Positions 24,175 to 37,262 are shown, counted from the first letter of the stretch. The stretch is 64,000 nt of DNA from Methylobacterium sp. NEAU K (GCF_030700285.1 NZ_JAUYZJ010000002.1:124001-188000), one strand, 5' to 3'. The notes: generated from the sequence alone by a model not told the origin. A program made the numbers and translations.

Positions 24175-25431
24175 ATGAACATCGCCGTCGATGCGCGTAC
24201 CTTCGAGACCCCGCAACCGCGGGGAGTTCCCGGCCCCGACCGGCCGCCCTCCCCGGCTCGCGTGATCCGCGACGATACCGAGGCCCTCGACGTGGCGCGC
24301 CGGCTGGCCGTCGAATTCCGTGCCGGCGCCTCGGAGCGCGACCGGAGCCATGCCCGGCCTCTGAAGGAACTCGACGCCTTCTCCCAGAACGGCCTGTGGT
24401 CGATCAACATCCCCCGGGCCTATGGCGGCGCGGAGGTCTCCTATCGGACCCTCGCACGGGTGATCGCGATCATCTCGGCGGCCGATCCGGCGATCGGGCA
24501 GATCGCCCAGAATCACCTCGGCATCGTGGCGGCGATCCGGACCGTATCGGATGAGCCGCAGAAGCGGTTCCTGTTCGGGGAGGTCCTGCGCGGCACCCGG
24601 TTTGGCAACGCGTTCTCCGAACGGGGGACCAAGCGCGCGGCCGATTTCGAGACGCGGTTCACCGATCACGGCGACCACGTGCTGGTGCGCGGACAGAAGT
24701 TCTACGCGACGGGGGCGCTCCTCGCCCATCTCGTACCGATCGTCGCCCTCGATGCCGAAGGGCGCGCCTGGTACGCGATCGCCGAGCGGGACGCGCCGGG
24801 GCTGACGGTGATCGACGACTGGTCCAGCTTCGGCCAGCGCGGCACCGCGAGCGGCACGGTGCTGATCGAGGACGTCCGGGTGGAGAAGACCCACCTCGTT
24901 CCGGCCTGGAAGGGCTACGAGCAGACCCGCTCGGACGGCGCCGTGTTCCAGATCATCCAGGCAGCCATCGATGCCGGCATCGGCCGCGAGGCCCTCGACG
25001 ACACGATCCGGTTCGTGCGCGAGAAGTCGAGGCCCTGGATCGACAGTGGACTGGAACGGGCTTCCGACGATCCCTACACGATCCAGGCGATCGGCGACCT
25101 GACCCTCCGCCAGCATGCGGCCGAAGCGCTGCTGGACCGGGCCGGCCTCGCCCTCGACGAGGCGATCACGCACCCGAGCGCGGAGAACGTTGCGGCAGCG
25201 CAGCTCGCTGTGGCCGAGGCGAAGGTGCTGACCACCGAAGTCGCGCTTGCGGCGGCCAACAAGCTGTTCGAGCTGTCGGGCACCCGCTCCACCCTGGCGG
25301 CCGAGAATCTCGACCGGCACTGGCGCAATGCCCGCACGCACACCCTGCACGACCCGGTGCGCTGGAAATACGCCATCATCGGCAATCACGCGCTGAACGG
25401 GGTCGCCCCGCCCTTCCACGCCTGGAGCTGA
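24175..25431 (+). CDS. sfnB: SfnB family sulfur-acquisition oxidoreductase
   Basis: A 418-residue protein with the acyl-CoA dehydrogenase-like flavoprotein fold used by DszC and SfnB. The N-terminal helical domain contains GLWSINIPRAYGGAEVSY, the middle domain FGNAFSERGTK and VRGQKFYATGA, and the C-terminal domain ends in DRHWRNARTHTLHDPVRWK, a typical monooxygenase segment. SfnB is associated with dimethyl sulfide/sulfone use, but its precise reaction is not settled. GGAG lies 8 bases upstream of the ATG, and it follows sfnG by 44 bases as a two-gene unit. Confidence 0.82.
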   Translation: MNIAVDARTFETPQPRGVPGPDRPPSPARVIRDDTEALDVARRLAVEFRAGASERDRSHARPLKELDAFSQNGLWSINIPRAYGGAEVSYRTLARVIAIISAADPAIGQIAQNHLGIVAAIRTVSDEPQKRFLFGEVLRGTRFGNAFSERGTKRAADFETRFTDHGDHVLVRGQKFYATGALLAHLVPIVALDAEGRAWYAIAERDAPGLTVIDDWSSFGQRGTASGTVLIEDVRVEKTHLVPAWKGYEQTRSDGAVFQIIQAAIDAGIGREALDDTIRFVREKSRPWIDSGLERASDDPYTIQAIGDLTLRQHAAEALLDRAGLALDEAITHPSAENVAAAQLAVAEAKVLTTEVALAAANKLFELSGTRSTLAAENLDRHWRNARTHTLHDPVRWKYAIIGNHALNGVAPPFHAWS

Positions 25432-25987
25432 GCGGGGACGAGAGGCTTTCCCGCGATGGCTCGATCGCCGGTCAGGCCCCGCCCCCGCGTGGCCGCCCTT
25501 TGGTATTGCCACTTCGACCCGGGCAAGCCGCGACGCGCCACCTCACCCCGAGCGGGAGAGCGTGAAGTCGGAGAAGTCGCCGGAGCGGTCCGGTCCCGCT
25601 TTTGGCAGCCTGCGGGATCCACGCATCGGGATCAGGATCGTCCGCGTCAGCACGTGAGGCCCCGCAAGAAGGGGCGCCAAGTCTCCCTTCTCCTACTGCG
25701 CGGGAAGGGCGACGTGTATGTCCAGCCGACGGTCTGACGCGCCCGCACGGTGCGTTCGCCCAGCCCGTCACCGACATGTGGATCCGTTGTCAGGGGCGCC
25801 CGCCATCGCCCTCGTCCGACGGGCGGCCACCTTCCGAGACTTGGGCGCCCGGCTGGCAGCTTCTCGCGCCTCATGAGGGCTCAGCGACACCGGGCCAGGT
25901 CGTGACCCTGTAACGATGGGCCGATGGCCAGCACCGACTCAGGCCGTCCGATGAATCGCCAGACTCCCTTACCGCCGCCCCTGGCCT
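25432..25987. other. Intergenic region after sfnB, repeat-like, no gene seen
   Basis: I see no credible coding frame here; open frames are Arg/Pro/Gly-rich with no family likeness. The stretch includes CTCACCCCGAGCGGGAGAG, CTTCTCCTACTGCGCGGGAA, and a pair of inverted GGATCCAC / GTGGATCC words (near 25615 and 25778). These resemble short dispersed intergenic repeats seen in rhizobial-type genomes. No promoter could be singled out. Confidence 0.45.
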
Positions 25988-26737
25988 TCAGGCGAAGGCA
26001 TGTTCTGCGCTGTTCAAATGAAGGTACTGGTCATCGAACTCGGCCGCCAAGCGCAAGCCCAGCCAATCCAGGATCTCCAACCTGCGGCCGTGCAGGCTGA
26101 TCAATCCGGCGTCCCGCAGATCTTTCAGGGTCCGGTTCACATGGACGGGCGTCAACCCAAGCGCATCCGCAAGATCGTGCTGCCGGAGCGGCATCGGCAT
26201 GGCGGGTCCATCGGTCCGGCCGGTCGAGGAGAGCCGCAGGTACAACTCGCAGCACAGGTGCGCGAGCCGTCCGCGGGCATCGCGACGGCTGAGCCCAGCC
26301 ATCCAGGCCCGCTGGATCGCCGCGAGGATCAACGCCTCGCGCCAGAACGCCGCCGCCAAGTTCGGGAAGGCCTCCATCAGCCTGCGGACGGCCGCATGTG
26401 GGACGAAGCCGAGGGTCGCCGGCGTCAGCGCTACCATGCCGAAATCCGGCTCGGGCAGGTGCAGGCTCTGGAGATCCGGCAGATCCCCGGGAACGTGGAT
26501 CGCCAGAATCGGACGCCTGCCCCCGTTGAGCATCTGGTAGCAGCACGTCCAGCCATCGAGCAGGATGCAGCAGGATCCGGTTGCATCGCCATCCCGCAAG
26601 ATGTCCTGCCGCGCAGCCACTGTGCGGACCGCGACCGGCAGGCCCCGGAGCCCGTCCTGCTCGGCATCCGACAGGCCGCCAGCGCCGCTCAACTTCTGGA
26701 TGAGGATGGCGGCGGTACTGTTCGCGACGGCAACCAC
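25988..26737 (-). CDS. Crp/Fnr family transcriptional regulator
   Basis: About 249 residues. The N-terminal cyclic-nucleotide-binding-like beta-roll (VRTVAARQDILRDGDATGSC, ILDGW-type glycine turn, ILAIHVPGDLPDL) is followed by a dimerisation helix and a C-terminal winged helix (LRQHDLADALGLTPVHVNRT). No FNR-type N-terminal cysteine cluster is seen, so oxygen sensing through an iron-sulfur centre is unlikely; the ligand is unknown. I chose GTG 26737, which has GAGG nine bases upstream; the frame is open to a TTG at 26818. It is divergent from a DUF6894 gene. Confidence 0.82.
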   Translation of the reverse strand: MVAVANSTAAILIQKLSGAGGLSDAEQDGLRGLPVAVRTVAARQDILRDGDATGSCCILLDGWTCCYQMLNGGRRPILAIHVPGDLPDLQSLHLPEPDFGMVALTPATLGFVPHAAVRRLMEAFPNLAAAFWREALILAAIQRAWMAGLSRRDARGRLAHLCCELYLRLSSTGRTDGPAMPMPLRQHDLADALGLTPVHVNRTLKDLRDAGLISLHGRRLEILDWLGLRLAAEFDDQYLHLNSAEHAFA

Positions 26738-26907
26738 AGCGCTCTGCCTCGTCGAGCAGGCGGAAGATGTCCCCTTCCAGCCGCCAGCGCCCTGATCGTT
26801 CCAGCTGGCGATACTCAAGAATTAATCCATGTCACTCAAACCGCAACCCGCAACTTGAAAAACAGGATCGAAAACATGGGATGCTTAATAACGTAAGTTA
26901 GTATACC

Positions 26908-26936
26908 TTGACGATAATTGTCCCACAATCGATAAT
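26908..26936 (+). promoter_or_regulatory. Near-consensus sigma-70-type promoter with a palindrome in its spacer
   Basis: TTGACG (26908-26913) and GATAAT (26931-26936) are separated by 17 bases, which is unusually close to the housekeeping consensus for this GC-rich genome. The spacer contains the 13-base inverted repeat ATTGT-CCC-ACAAT (26917-26929). CGATAAT occurs twice, at 26912 and 26930. A repressor bound to the palindrome would block the promoter. Transcription would start near 26943 and read the DUF6894 gene at 27010. Confidence 0.65.
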
Positions 26937-27009
26937 CGCTGGCTTCGATTCTGGCTGTCAGTGCCTGAGAGAGGTGTGCGCTCCCGCCCTAGACGCGCCG
27001 AGCACATCC

Positions 27010-27249
27010 GTGGCACGCTATTTCTTCGATATTCACGACGGCACAATCCAATTCGACGAGGACGGCACGGAATGCGCGACGCTGGAAGCCGCGCGTGCGC
27101 AGGCTATGCGCCTTCTCCCCGATCTCGCGCGCGAAGAGGCACCCAGGGAGGGGGACCGCCAGAATTATACGGTTCTGGTGACCGATGAGGATCATCGTCC
27201 CGTCTATTCGGCGACGCTCTCACTTGTCGGGCTCTGGCTGATCCGCTGA
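27010..27249 (+). CDS. DUF6894 family small protein
   Basis: A 79-residue protein starting VARYFFDIHDG, the hallmark of DUF6894, a family of short proteins very common in Methylobacterium and Bradyrhizobium and of unknown function. The pattern RYFFDIHDG, then DEDGTECATLEAARAQA, then a beta-strand region YTVLVTDEDHRPVYSATLSL, is complete. I chose the GTG at 27010; an upstream in-frame ATG at 26908 falls on the predicted promoter and is unlikely. No clear Shine-Dalgarno sequence precedes the GTG, which is a weakness of this start. Confidence 0.75.
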   Translation: MARYFFDIHDGTIQFDEDGTECATLEAARAQAMRLLPDLAREEAPREGDRQNYTVLVTDEDHRPVYSATLSLVGLWLIR

Positions 27250-27311
27250 AACCTGACAGGCGCGGGCGGGGAAGCCGCTGAAGACCTACGCCGACGTTGG
27301 ATCGGCAGGCG

Positions 27312-28199
27312 TCAGAGAACCGGCAGGCCACGGGCCTTGGCTTCCTCGCCGGGCTCGACGTGGATGGTCACCACCGCCCCCGGGATCGTGGTTTCCAAGG
27401 CGGTTTCCAGGCGATCGCAGATGGCGTGCGAGGCCTCGACGGTCATGGCGCCCGGTACGACGAGATGGAAGTCGATGAAGGTCGCCTGCCCGGCCGAGCG
27501 AGTCCGGACATCGTGGGCTTCCAGCGCCCCCTCCCCGTGGCGGGAGATGAGCGCACGGATCTCGGAGACCATCTCGGGGGGCGCGGCCCGATCCATCAAG
27601 CCGTCGACCGATTCGCGCACCATCCGGAAGCCTGACCACAGGATGTTCAGCGCGACGAGCCCAGCCACGGCCGGATCGAGGATCGGGTAGCCCGTCAGCC
27701 AGACGGCGGCGACGCCGGCGAGCACGCCGCAGGAGGTCACCACGTCGGCGAACACGTGGCGGGCGTCCGCGATCAGGGCGGGCGACCGCCACAGGCTGCC
27801 CCAGCGCATCAGCGCGCAGGCCCAGACGGCGTTTATAGCGCCGGCCGCGAAATTGACGGCCAGTCCCAATGCCGGCGCGTCGAGGGGCTCGGGGGCGATC
27901 AGGCCGAAATACACCTCGCGCATGATCACGAGCGCGGCCACGATGATCAGCGCGCCTTCGATCACCGCGGAGAAAAACTCGGCCTTGTGGTGGCCGTAGG
28001 GGTGTTCCTCGTCGGCCGGGCGCGCGGCGACCCGCAGGGCCACGAAGGCCCCGATTGCCGCGACGACGTTGATGATGCTCTCAAGCGCGTCGGAATACAG
28101 CGCCAGGCTGCCGGTGAGCCACGCCGCGTAGAATTTGAGCGCGGTTACGGCAAAGCCGATACCGGCACTGAGCAGGGCTGCTTTTTGGGTGCGGTCCAT
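27312..28199 (-). CDS. Cation diffusion facilitator family transporter
   Basis: A 295-residue CDF protein, expected to export divalent metals in exchange for protons across the inner membrane. Six membrane helices are followed by a C-terminal cytoplasmic domain (from about residue 205) with the typical HDVRTRSAGQATFIDFHLVV. Transport-site residues are in LYSDALESIINV (helix 2) and DARHVFADVVTS (helix 5). The histidine and aspartate in helix 5 suggest a zinc or iron rather than manganese preference, though this is only an indication. It is transcribed alone. Confidence 0.88.
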   Translation of the reverse strand: MDRTQKAALLSAGIGFAVTALKFYAAWLTGSLALYSDALESIINVVAAIGAFVALRVAARPADEEHPYGHHKAEFFSAVIEGALIIVAALVIMREVYFGLIAPEPLDAPALGLAVNFAAGAINAVWACALMRWGSLWRSPALIADARHVFADVVTSCGVLAGVAAVWLTGYPILDPAVAGLVALNILWSGFRMVRESVDGLMDRAAPPEMVSEIRALISRHGEGALEAHDVRTRSAGQATFIDFHLVVPGAMTVEASHAICDRLETALETTIPGAVVTIHVEPGEEAKARGLPVL

Positions 28200-28296
28200 G
28201 GAATGCGCCGGTCACGAGTCGACGCGCCCATACGGGATGCACCGCGCCCAAGGCCACGGCAAAGCTTCGACGCCTCCGAATGAATCTTAGCTTCGG

Positions 28297-28524
28297 CTAA
28301 ACGTCGGTCGGCTCGGGACCCCGTCCGCGGACCACTTCGCGCTGGCGGCTGCGCTCGGCCTTTGCGCGCGCCTCGACCGCTTTGCGCAGGTAGCGCCGCC
28401 TTTGCCAGGCGAAGCGCGTGGCAGCGGCGAGGGTGTCGAGCCGGGCGGCCTCGCGTTCCCAGTAGGTCAGCAGTTGCCCGTCCAGGGTGATCTGCCGGCG
28501 CCGAACGGTTCCAACCATGGCCAT
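28297..28524 (-). CDS. Small hypothetical protein, basic and helical
   Basis: A 75-residue protein (MAMVGTVRRRQITLDGQLL...) rich in Arg, Ala and Glu, with a long predicted helix through the AARLDTLAAATRFAWQRRRY segment. I do not recognise the family. Its ATG overlaps the stop of the gene upstream by one base (TGATG), so the two are probably translated together. It may be a nucleic-acid-associated protein, but only from its charge. Confidence 0.55.
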   Translation of the reverse strand: MAMVGTVRRRQITLDGQLLTYWEREAARLDTLAAATRFAWQRRRYLRKAVEARAKAERSRQREVVRGRGPEPTDV

Positions 28525-28772
28525 CAATCCCTGGGTGCGGCCGGCTCGCCGGTCTCGGCCACGATCAGCGCGTCCGCATCCCCGTGGAAGCTGCCCGCCC
28601 CCGCACCGGGCACCGGGACGGCGGGGCTGCCGAAAGGCTCGCTGGGATAGGCCTCCTCGAACTTCGCTCGGGCTCTTGCCGGATCGTCGGCCTTGAGGAC
28701 GATCTCGGGCGTACCGGGCAGCGGCCAGCGGGGATCGGCAACATCACGTGGGCGCACGGCGTACCAGGGCAT
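28524..28772 (-). CDS. Small hypothetical protein, coupled to the following gene
   Basis: An 82-residue protein beginning MPWYAVRPRDVADPRWPLPG. The N-terminal half contains EIVLKADDPARARAKFEEAY, an alpha/beta pattern, and the C-terminal half is Pro/Gly-rich. I do not recognise a family. It is the first gene of a two-gene minus-strand unit and its stop TGA shares a base with the next ATG. It is divergent from queA. Confidence 0.6.
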   Translation of the reverse strand: MPWYAVRPRDVADPRWPLPGTPEIVLKADDPARARAKFEEAYPSEPFGSPAVPVPGAGAGSFHGDADALIVAETGEPAAPRD

Positions 28773-28870
28773 CGTTCGGAGTTCTCATGCTGCGGTGAGG
28801 CGAGAACCGGCGGGGCCGGGGACCAGTTCCGAGGTTGAAAGCGCGTGCCGTTCGGTGCAGGCAGCCGGCG

Positions 28871-29935
28871 ATGCGCGTGGACCTGTTCGACTTCGACCTC
28901 CCGGAGAGCTGTATCGCCCTGCGCCCGGCCGAGCCGCGCGATGCCGGGCGGCTCCTGGTCGTGCGCCCCGGCGAGACGCTGGCCGACCGGACCGTGCGCG
29001 ACCTGCCGGGGGCGCTACAGGCCGGCGATGCCCTGGTGTTCAACGATACCCGGGTGATCCCGGCGCGACTCAACGGCGTTCGGACCCGTCCCGGCGCTTC
29101 GGGCCAGCGCACCGAGGTGATGCTGCACCTGCGCGAGGCGCCTTCGCGTTGGCGCGCCTTCGCCCGCCCGGCCAAGCGGCTCGCCCGCGGCGATGCGCTG
29201 CGCTTCGGCGATCTCGGGGCGACCGTGGCGGAGAAGGGCGAGGCCGGCGAGATCGTCCTCGAATTCGACCGGGCCGGCGCGGCGCTCGACGCCGCCATCG
29301 CCGCTGAGGGGGCACTGCCCCTGCCGCCCTACATCGCCGGCAAGCGCGCCACGGACGGCCGCGACGCCACCGACTACCAGACAATCTACGCAAGAAATCC
29401 GGGTGCCGTGGCGGCACCGACGGCCGGACTGCACTTCTCCGAGGATCTGCTGGGGGCGCTCGACGCGGCCGGCCTGCGGCGCTGCCACGTCACCCTGCAT
29501 GTCGGCGCCGGCACCTTCCTGCCGGTCAAGGCGGACGACACGGACGGCCACCGCATGCACGCCGAGATCGGAATCCTCGACGCCGACACGGCCGCCGCCC
29601 TCAACGCAACCCGAGCGGCCGGCGGCCGGATCGTCGCGGTGGGCACCACGGCCCTGCGGCTCCTGGAGAGCGCCGCCGCCCCGGACGGCACGCTCTCGGC
29701 GTTCTCGGGCGCGACCGACATCTTCATCACGCCGGGCTACCGGTTCCGCGCGGTCGATGCCCTGGTGACGAATTTCCACCTGCCGCGCTCGACGCTGTTC
29801 ATGCTGGTCTCGGCCTTCTCGGGCCTGGAGACGATGCGGGCGGCCTATGCGCACGCGATCCGGACCGGCTACCGCTTCTACTCCTACGGCGACGCGAGCC
29901 TGCTGTTCCCGGCCCCGCGCGCGGACATACCATGA
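28871..29935 (+). CDS. queA: S-adenosylmethionine:tRNA ribosyltransferase-isomerase
   Basis: A 354-residue QueA, which transfers and isomerises the ribosyl part of S-adenosylmethionine onto preQ1 in tRNA, giving epoxyqueuosine. Family segments include [64 protein letters not shown] and [16 protein letters not shown]. The ATG at 28871 fits the standard N-terminus [11 protein letters not shown]. Its stop overlaps the tgt start by 4 bases (ATGA). Confidence 0.94.
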   Translation: MRVDLFDFDLPESCIALRPAEPRDAGRLLVVRPGETLADRTVRDLPGALQAGDALVFNDTRVIPARLNGVRTRPGASGQRTEVMLHLREAPSRWRAFARPAKRLARGDALRFGDLGATVAEKGEAGEIVLEFDRAGAALDAAIAAEGALPLPPYIAGKRATDGRDATDYQTIYARNPGAVAAPTAGLHFSEDLLGALDAAGLRRCHVTLHVGAGTFLPVKADDTDGHRMHAEIGILDADTAAALNATRAAGGRIVAVGTTALRLLESAAAPDGTLSAFSGATDIFITPGYRFRAVDALVTNFHLPRSTLFMLVSAFSGLETMRAAYAHAIRTGYRFYSYGDASLLFPAPRADIP

Positions 29936-31068
29936 CCGACACAGAGCGCTTCGGCTTCACCCTGCACGCGCAGGACGGCACGGCCCGGACCGGCACCATC
30001 GCCACCCCGCGCGGAAACATCCGCACGCCGGCCTTCATGCCGGTGGGCACGGCCGCCACCGTCAAGGCGATGTATCCGGATCAGGTGCGCGACCTCGGCG
30101 CCGACGTGGTGCTGGGCAACACCTACCACTTGATGCTGCGCCCGGGCCCGGAGCGGATGGCCCGGCTCGGGGGCCTGCACCGGTTCATGAACTGGGACCA
30201 GCCGATCCTCACCGATTCCGGCGGCTTTCAGGTGATGTCGCTCTCGGCCCTGCGGAAGATCGACGAGCAGGGCGTGACCTTCCGCTCCCATATCGACGGC
30301 ACCGCCCACCACATGAGCCCGGAGCGCTCCATTGAGATCCAGGGGCTGCTCGGCTCCGACATCCAGATGCAGCTCGACGAATGCGTGCGCCTGCCGGCCG
30401 AGCACGGGGCGATCGAGAAGGCCATGCACCTGTCTCTGCGCTGGGCCGAGCGCTGCCGGGTTGCCTTCGGCGAGCAGCCGGGCCGGGCGATGTTCGGCAT
30501 CGTCCAGGGCGGCGATGTCCCGGCCTTGCGGATCGAGAGCGCGCGCGCGCTGGCCGACCTGGACCTGAAGGGCTACGCGGTGGGCGGCCTGGCGGTGGGC
30601 GAGCCGCAGGCGGTGATGTTTGCGATGATCGAGACGGTGGAGCCGCACCTGCCGCAGGCCAAGCCCCGCTACCTGATGGGCGTCGGCACGCCGGACGACA
30701 TCCTGGGCGCGGTCGCCCGCGGCATCGACATGTTCGACTGCGTGATGCCGACCCGCGCCGGCCGCCACGGCCTCGCCTATACCCGCCACGGCCGGGTCAA
30801 CCTGCGCAACGCCCGTCACGCCGAGGACACCGCACCGCTGGACGAAGCCTCGATCTGCCCCGCCGCGCGGGATTATTCCCGGGCCTATCTGCATCACCTC
30901 GTCCGGTCGAACGAGATCCTCGGGATGATGCTGCTCACCTGGAACAACCTCGCCTATTACCAGGACCTGATGGCCGGCGCCCGGGCGGCGATCCGGGAGG
31001 GGCGGTTCGCGGATTATTGCGCCGCCACGCGCGCGGCCTGGGCGCAGGCCGAGCGGCCGGCGGCCTAG
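29932..31068 (+). CDS. tgt: tRNA-guanine transglycosylase
   Basis: A 378-residue TGT, which exchanges guanine 34 for preQ1 in tRNAs with GUN anticodons, the step before QueA. The substrate-binding [12 protein letters not shown], the GIVQGG segment, the GGLAVGEP segment and the nucleophile Asp in [13 protein letters not shown] are all present. The zinc site is unusual: the family pattern Cys-x-Cys-x-x-Cys before the conserved SRAYLHHL appears here as SICPAA, so only one of three cysteines remains. It is translationally coupled to queA. Confidence 0.93.
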   Translation: MTDTERFGFTLHAQDGTARTGTIATPRGNIRTPAFMPVGTAATVKAMYPDQVRDLGADVVLGNTYHLMLRPGPERMARLGGLHRFMNWDQPILTDSGGFQVMSLSALRKIDEQGVTFRSHIDGTAHHMSPERSIEIQGLLGSDIQMQLDECVRLPAEHGAIEKAMHLSLRWAERCRVAFGEQPGRAMFGIVQGGDVPALRIESARALADLDLKGYAVGGLAVGEPQAVMFAMIETVEPHLPQAKPRYLMGVGTPDDILGAVARGIDMFDCVMPTRAGRHGLAYTRHGRVNLRNARHAEDTAPLDEASICPAARDYSRAYLHHLVRSNEILGMMLLTWNNLAYYQDLMAGARAAIREGRFADYCAATRAAWAQAERPAA

Positions 31069-31139
31069 AGGATCGCCCCGGAAGGGGAGCGCCGGCTTTC
31101 GGGAGAAGGCGAAGCGATGCAAGGCGCTGGGCCGCCGCG

Positions 31140-32195
31140 TCAGGGGTGCGTCAAGACGCGGTAGACGCCCTCCGGATCGTCGGCGCCGGACGCGACCGCC
31201 GCCTTCAGGTCCGCTACGATCCGCGCCGCCACCGGCAAGCGGTAGTGCAGCGCGTCCCAGTAATTCGCGTCCTGGGTGGTGACCGGCGAGCGCCGCCGGA
31301 AATCGACCACCACCGCGCCGCGACCGGCGCCGATCTCCGCGACGCGGGTCTTGCAGGCCGCCTCGCGCCGCCCGGCCGGCGACCCGGGCGCGCCTTGGGC
31401 CGCCGCGTGCACCGGCATGAAGGCGACGAGCTTCAGCGCATCCGCAGGGACGCGTCCGAGAAGCGTGTCGAGCTGTGCCAGCGCCGGCATGGGGGCCTCC
31501 GGCGGCGCCGCGGGCGCGGTCGGATCGAGGGCGCCAGACCGGATATGGATACGGGCACGCCCGGGATCGTAGCGCGCCTCGGGCGGGGTGAAGACCGCGT
31601 AGCCGTCGGGGCGGATCCGCTGGCGCGCCCAGCCGAGGCGCGCGAGCCCGGCCTGTACGGCGGTCGTGACCGCGCGCAGGCTGACCTGCCGCAGCACGCC
31701 CCAGGGCGCTCCCGTCTCGTAGAGCCAATCCGGGAACGCGTTGTCGGTGCGGGGCGGCGGGTCTGCGGCACACCAAGTCGCATCGAGCCCGAACAGGATC
31801 GCCCGCACCGGCTGTCGCGCGAGGAACAGCCCGGCGAGACGCATCTGTTCATCCGGCGTCGCCGCGTTCACCGCCAGGTTGGCAAAGCGGGCGCCGAAGG
31901 CGGCGTCGAGAGCCTCCGGGTCGAGCAGCCGCGCCGTCGAGGTGCCGAAGACCGCCGCATCGAACGGGCCGCCGCGGGCGATCTGTGGGTAGGAGAGCCG
32001 CTGGTTCGCATCCATGATCGGACCGGGCGGCTGCCCGGGCGCCGCGCGCAGGCCGTATGGATCGAGGCTTGCCACGAAGGCGATAACGACTAGCCCGAGC
32101 AGCGTGGCGCCGATCAGGAAGGTGCGCGCGAACCTGGCCCACGCAGCGGGCGCGGCATCGATGCGGGCGGAACAGGCTGGCGGTTCGGGGGCCAT
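31140..32195 (-). CDS. Membrane-anchored SGNH-like protein, unknown function
   Basis: A 351-residue protein. A single N-terminal membrane helix (TFLIGATLLGLVVIAFVASL) anchors it, followed by a periplasmic domain. VFGTSTARLLDPEAL resembles block I of the SGNH fold, and NYWDALHYRLP supplies an Asp-x-x-His pair near the C-terminus, similar to sugar O-acyl modifying or AlgX-like proteins. Because the Ser context is atypical, enzymatic activity is uncertain. The start is placed at ATG 32195. It is convergent with tgt. Confidence 0.6.
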   Translation of the reverse strand: MAPEPPACSARIDAAPAAWARFARTFLIGATLLGLVVIAFVASLDPYGLRAAPGQPPGPIMDANQRLSYPQIARGGPFDAAVFGTSTARLLDPEALDAAFGARFANLAVNAATPDEQMRLAGLFLARQPVRAILFGLDATWCAADPPPRTDNAFPDWLYETGAPWGVLRQVSLRAVTTAVQAGLARLGWARQRIRPDGYAVFTPPEARYDPGRARIHIRSGALDPTAPAAPPEAPMPALAQLDTLLGRVPADALKLVAFMPVHAAAQGAPGSPAGRREAACKTRVAEIGAGRGAVVVDFRRRSPVTTQDANYWDALHYRLPVAARIVADLKAAVASGADDPEGVYRVLTHP

Positions 32196-32421
32196 GCGAC
32201 AAGCCCCATACAAGCTGCGGGCCGTGCCGTCGCGGGGATCGGAGCCGCATCGCCGACCTTCGGGCGACTCACCGGATGGGAGCCCGCGACGCGCTCGCTC
32301 ACGCCGAACCGCATCGCCTTCGCCGGAAACGCTACGAACCCGGCTGGCCCAAAGCCTGTGCGAGCTTCGCCGGTCGCAATTTCCAGAACATCTCGGGAAG
32401 ACCTTTGCTCCGCAAAGGAGC

Positions 32422-32498
32422 TGGTCGGAGTGGCAGGATTTGAACCTGCGACCCCCACGTCCCGAACGTGGTGCGCTACCAGACTGCGCTACACTCCG
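32422..32498 (-). tRNA. tRNA-Pro (anticodon CGG)
   Basis: On the minus strand a full cloverleaf is readable: acceptor CGGAGTG pairs with CACTCCG; the anticodon stem is CCACG/CGTGG with loop TTCGGGA, giving anticodon CGG for codon CCG; the T arm contains GGTTCAAATCC. Discriminator A and an encoded CCA end complete 77 bases. No anomalies are seen. Confidence 0.96.
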
Positions 32499-32645
32499 AA
32501 GGCCGGCCTGCGTGTCCGCCAGGGCCGGCGAGCGGGCTTATAGCCGTGCCTGTCCCGGGCCGCAAGCACAGTGTTCCAACTTCCGTCCGTTCCCGGACGC
32601 AGCACCATCAGGACATAGCCTAAGTATCTGATTTTAAATGCGTAT

Positions 32646-33344
32646 TCATCCGAGACGATCCGGCCAGTCGACCGGGAGGGTGCGGCGGCAGATCGCGGCG
32701 TCCGGTGCCCGCAGGGCGAGCGTCGCAGCGTGGCCGGGACCGGCCTCGATGTCGGCGAGGGTCCAGGGGCCGGGCTCCGCCATGCGCAGGAGGCGGGCCG
32801 GCAGGGGCGGCAGGCTCACGCTGAAGCGGTCTAGGGGCAGCGCGAGACCGGTGCCCAGGGCCTTCACCACGGCTTCCTTGCGGGTCCACAGGCTGAAGAA
32901 GGCGGCTTCGATCGCGCGCGGCGGCAGGGCCGCCAGTCCGGCGGCCTCGTCGGCGGCGAAATGGGCGCGCGCGATTCGCAACGCGTCCGGCAGCGGTCGG
33001 ATCGCTTCGACATCGACGCCAACCGCCGCGCCGCGCGCGATGCCGATCAGGGCACGGCGCCCCGAATGCGAGAGGTTGAATTCGACGGGCTCGCTCGCCG
33101 CGCAGGCGAGCGCCGGCTTGCCGGACATGCCGGCCGCGAGGCGGATACCGACCGGAGCGGTACCCGTTTCCTCGCCGAGAATCAGCCGCAGGGCGGCATG
33201 GCTCGCCAAGTAGCGTGCCCGATCCGCCGGCCGCAGGAAGCGCCCGGCACGATCACGCTCCGACGGATCGAGGATCGCGGCGCATCGGTCGAGCTGCCGC
33301 TCCGACAGGGCGAGATCGACAACCCAGATCGTGGCCGCGCTCAC
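32646..33344 (-). CDS. 4'-phosphopantetheinyl transferase superfamily protein (Sfp type)
   Basis: A 232-residue two-lobed enzyme of the Sfp/Gsp class, which attaches phosphopantetheine from CoA to carrier proteins. The magnesium-binding GVDVEAIRP and the catalytic FFSLWTRKEAVVKALG motifs are intact, and NLSHSGRRALIG precedes them. The length is typical of the Sfp class rather than the shorter AcpS. No NRPS or PKS gene is adjacent, so its carrier protein is elsewhere. It starts at GTG 33344. Confidence 0.88.
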   Translation of the reverse strand: MSAATIWVVDLALSERQLDRCAAILDPSERDRAGRFLRPADRARYLASHAALRLILGEETGTAPVGIRLAAGMSGKPALACAASEPVEFNLSHSGRRALIGIARGAAVGVDVEAIRPLPDALRIARAHFAADEAAGLAALPPRAIEAAFFSLWTRKEAVVKALGTGLALPLDRFSVSLPPLPARLLRMAEPGPWTLADIEAGPGHAATLALRAPDAAICRRTLPVDWPDRLG

Positions 33345-33428
33345 GCGACGCCTCGCGGCTGTGGATGGCAGGGGCTAACAAAGTCGGGGGGAGGCGGCAC
33401 GGGGACGGGTCCGGTGAGCGCGGGATGA

Positions 33429-37262
<3,834 letters not shown>

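Noticed and set aside
25432..25987. Short tandem or CRISPR-like repeats after sfnB
   Set aside because: The repeated words are few, irregularly spaced and mostly palindromic; there are no regular spacers and no cas genes.
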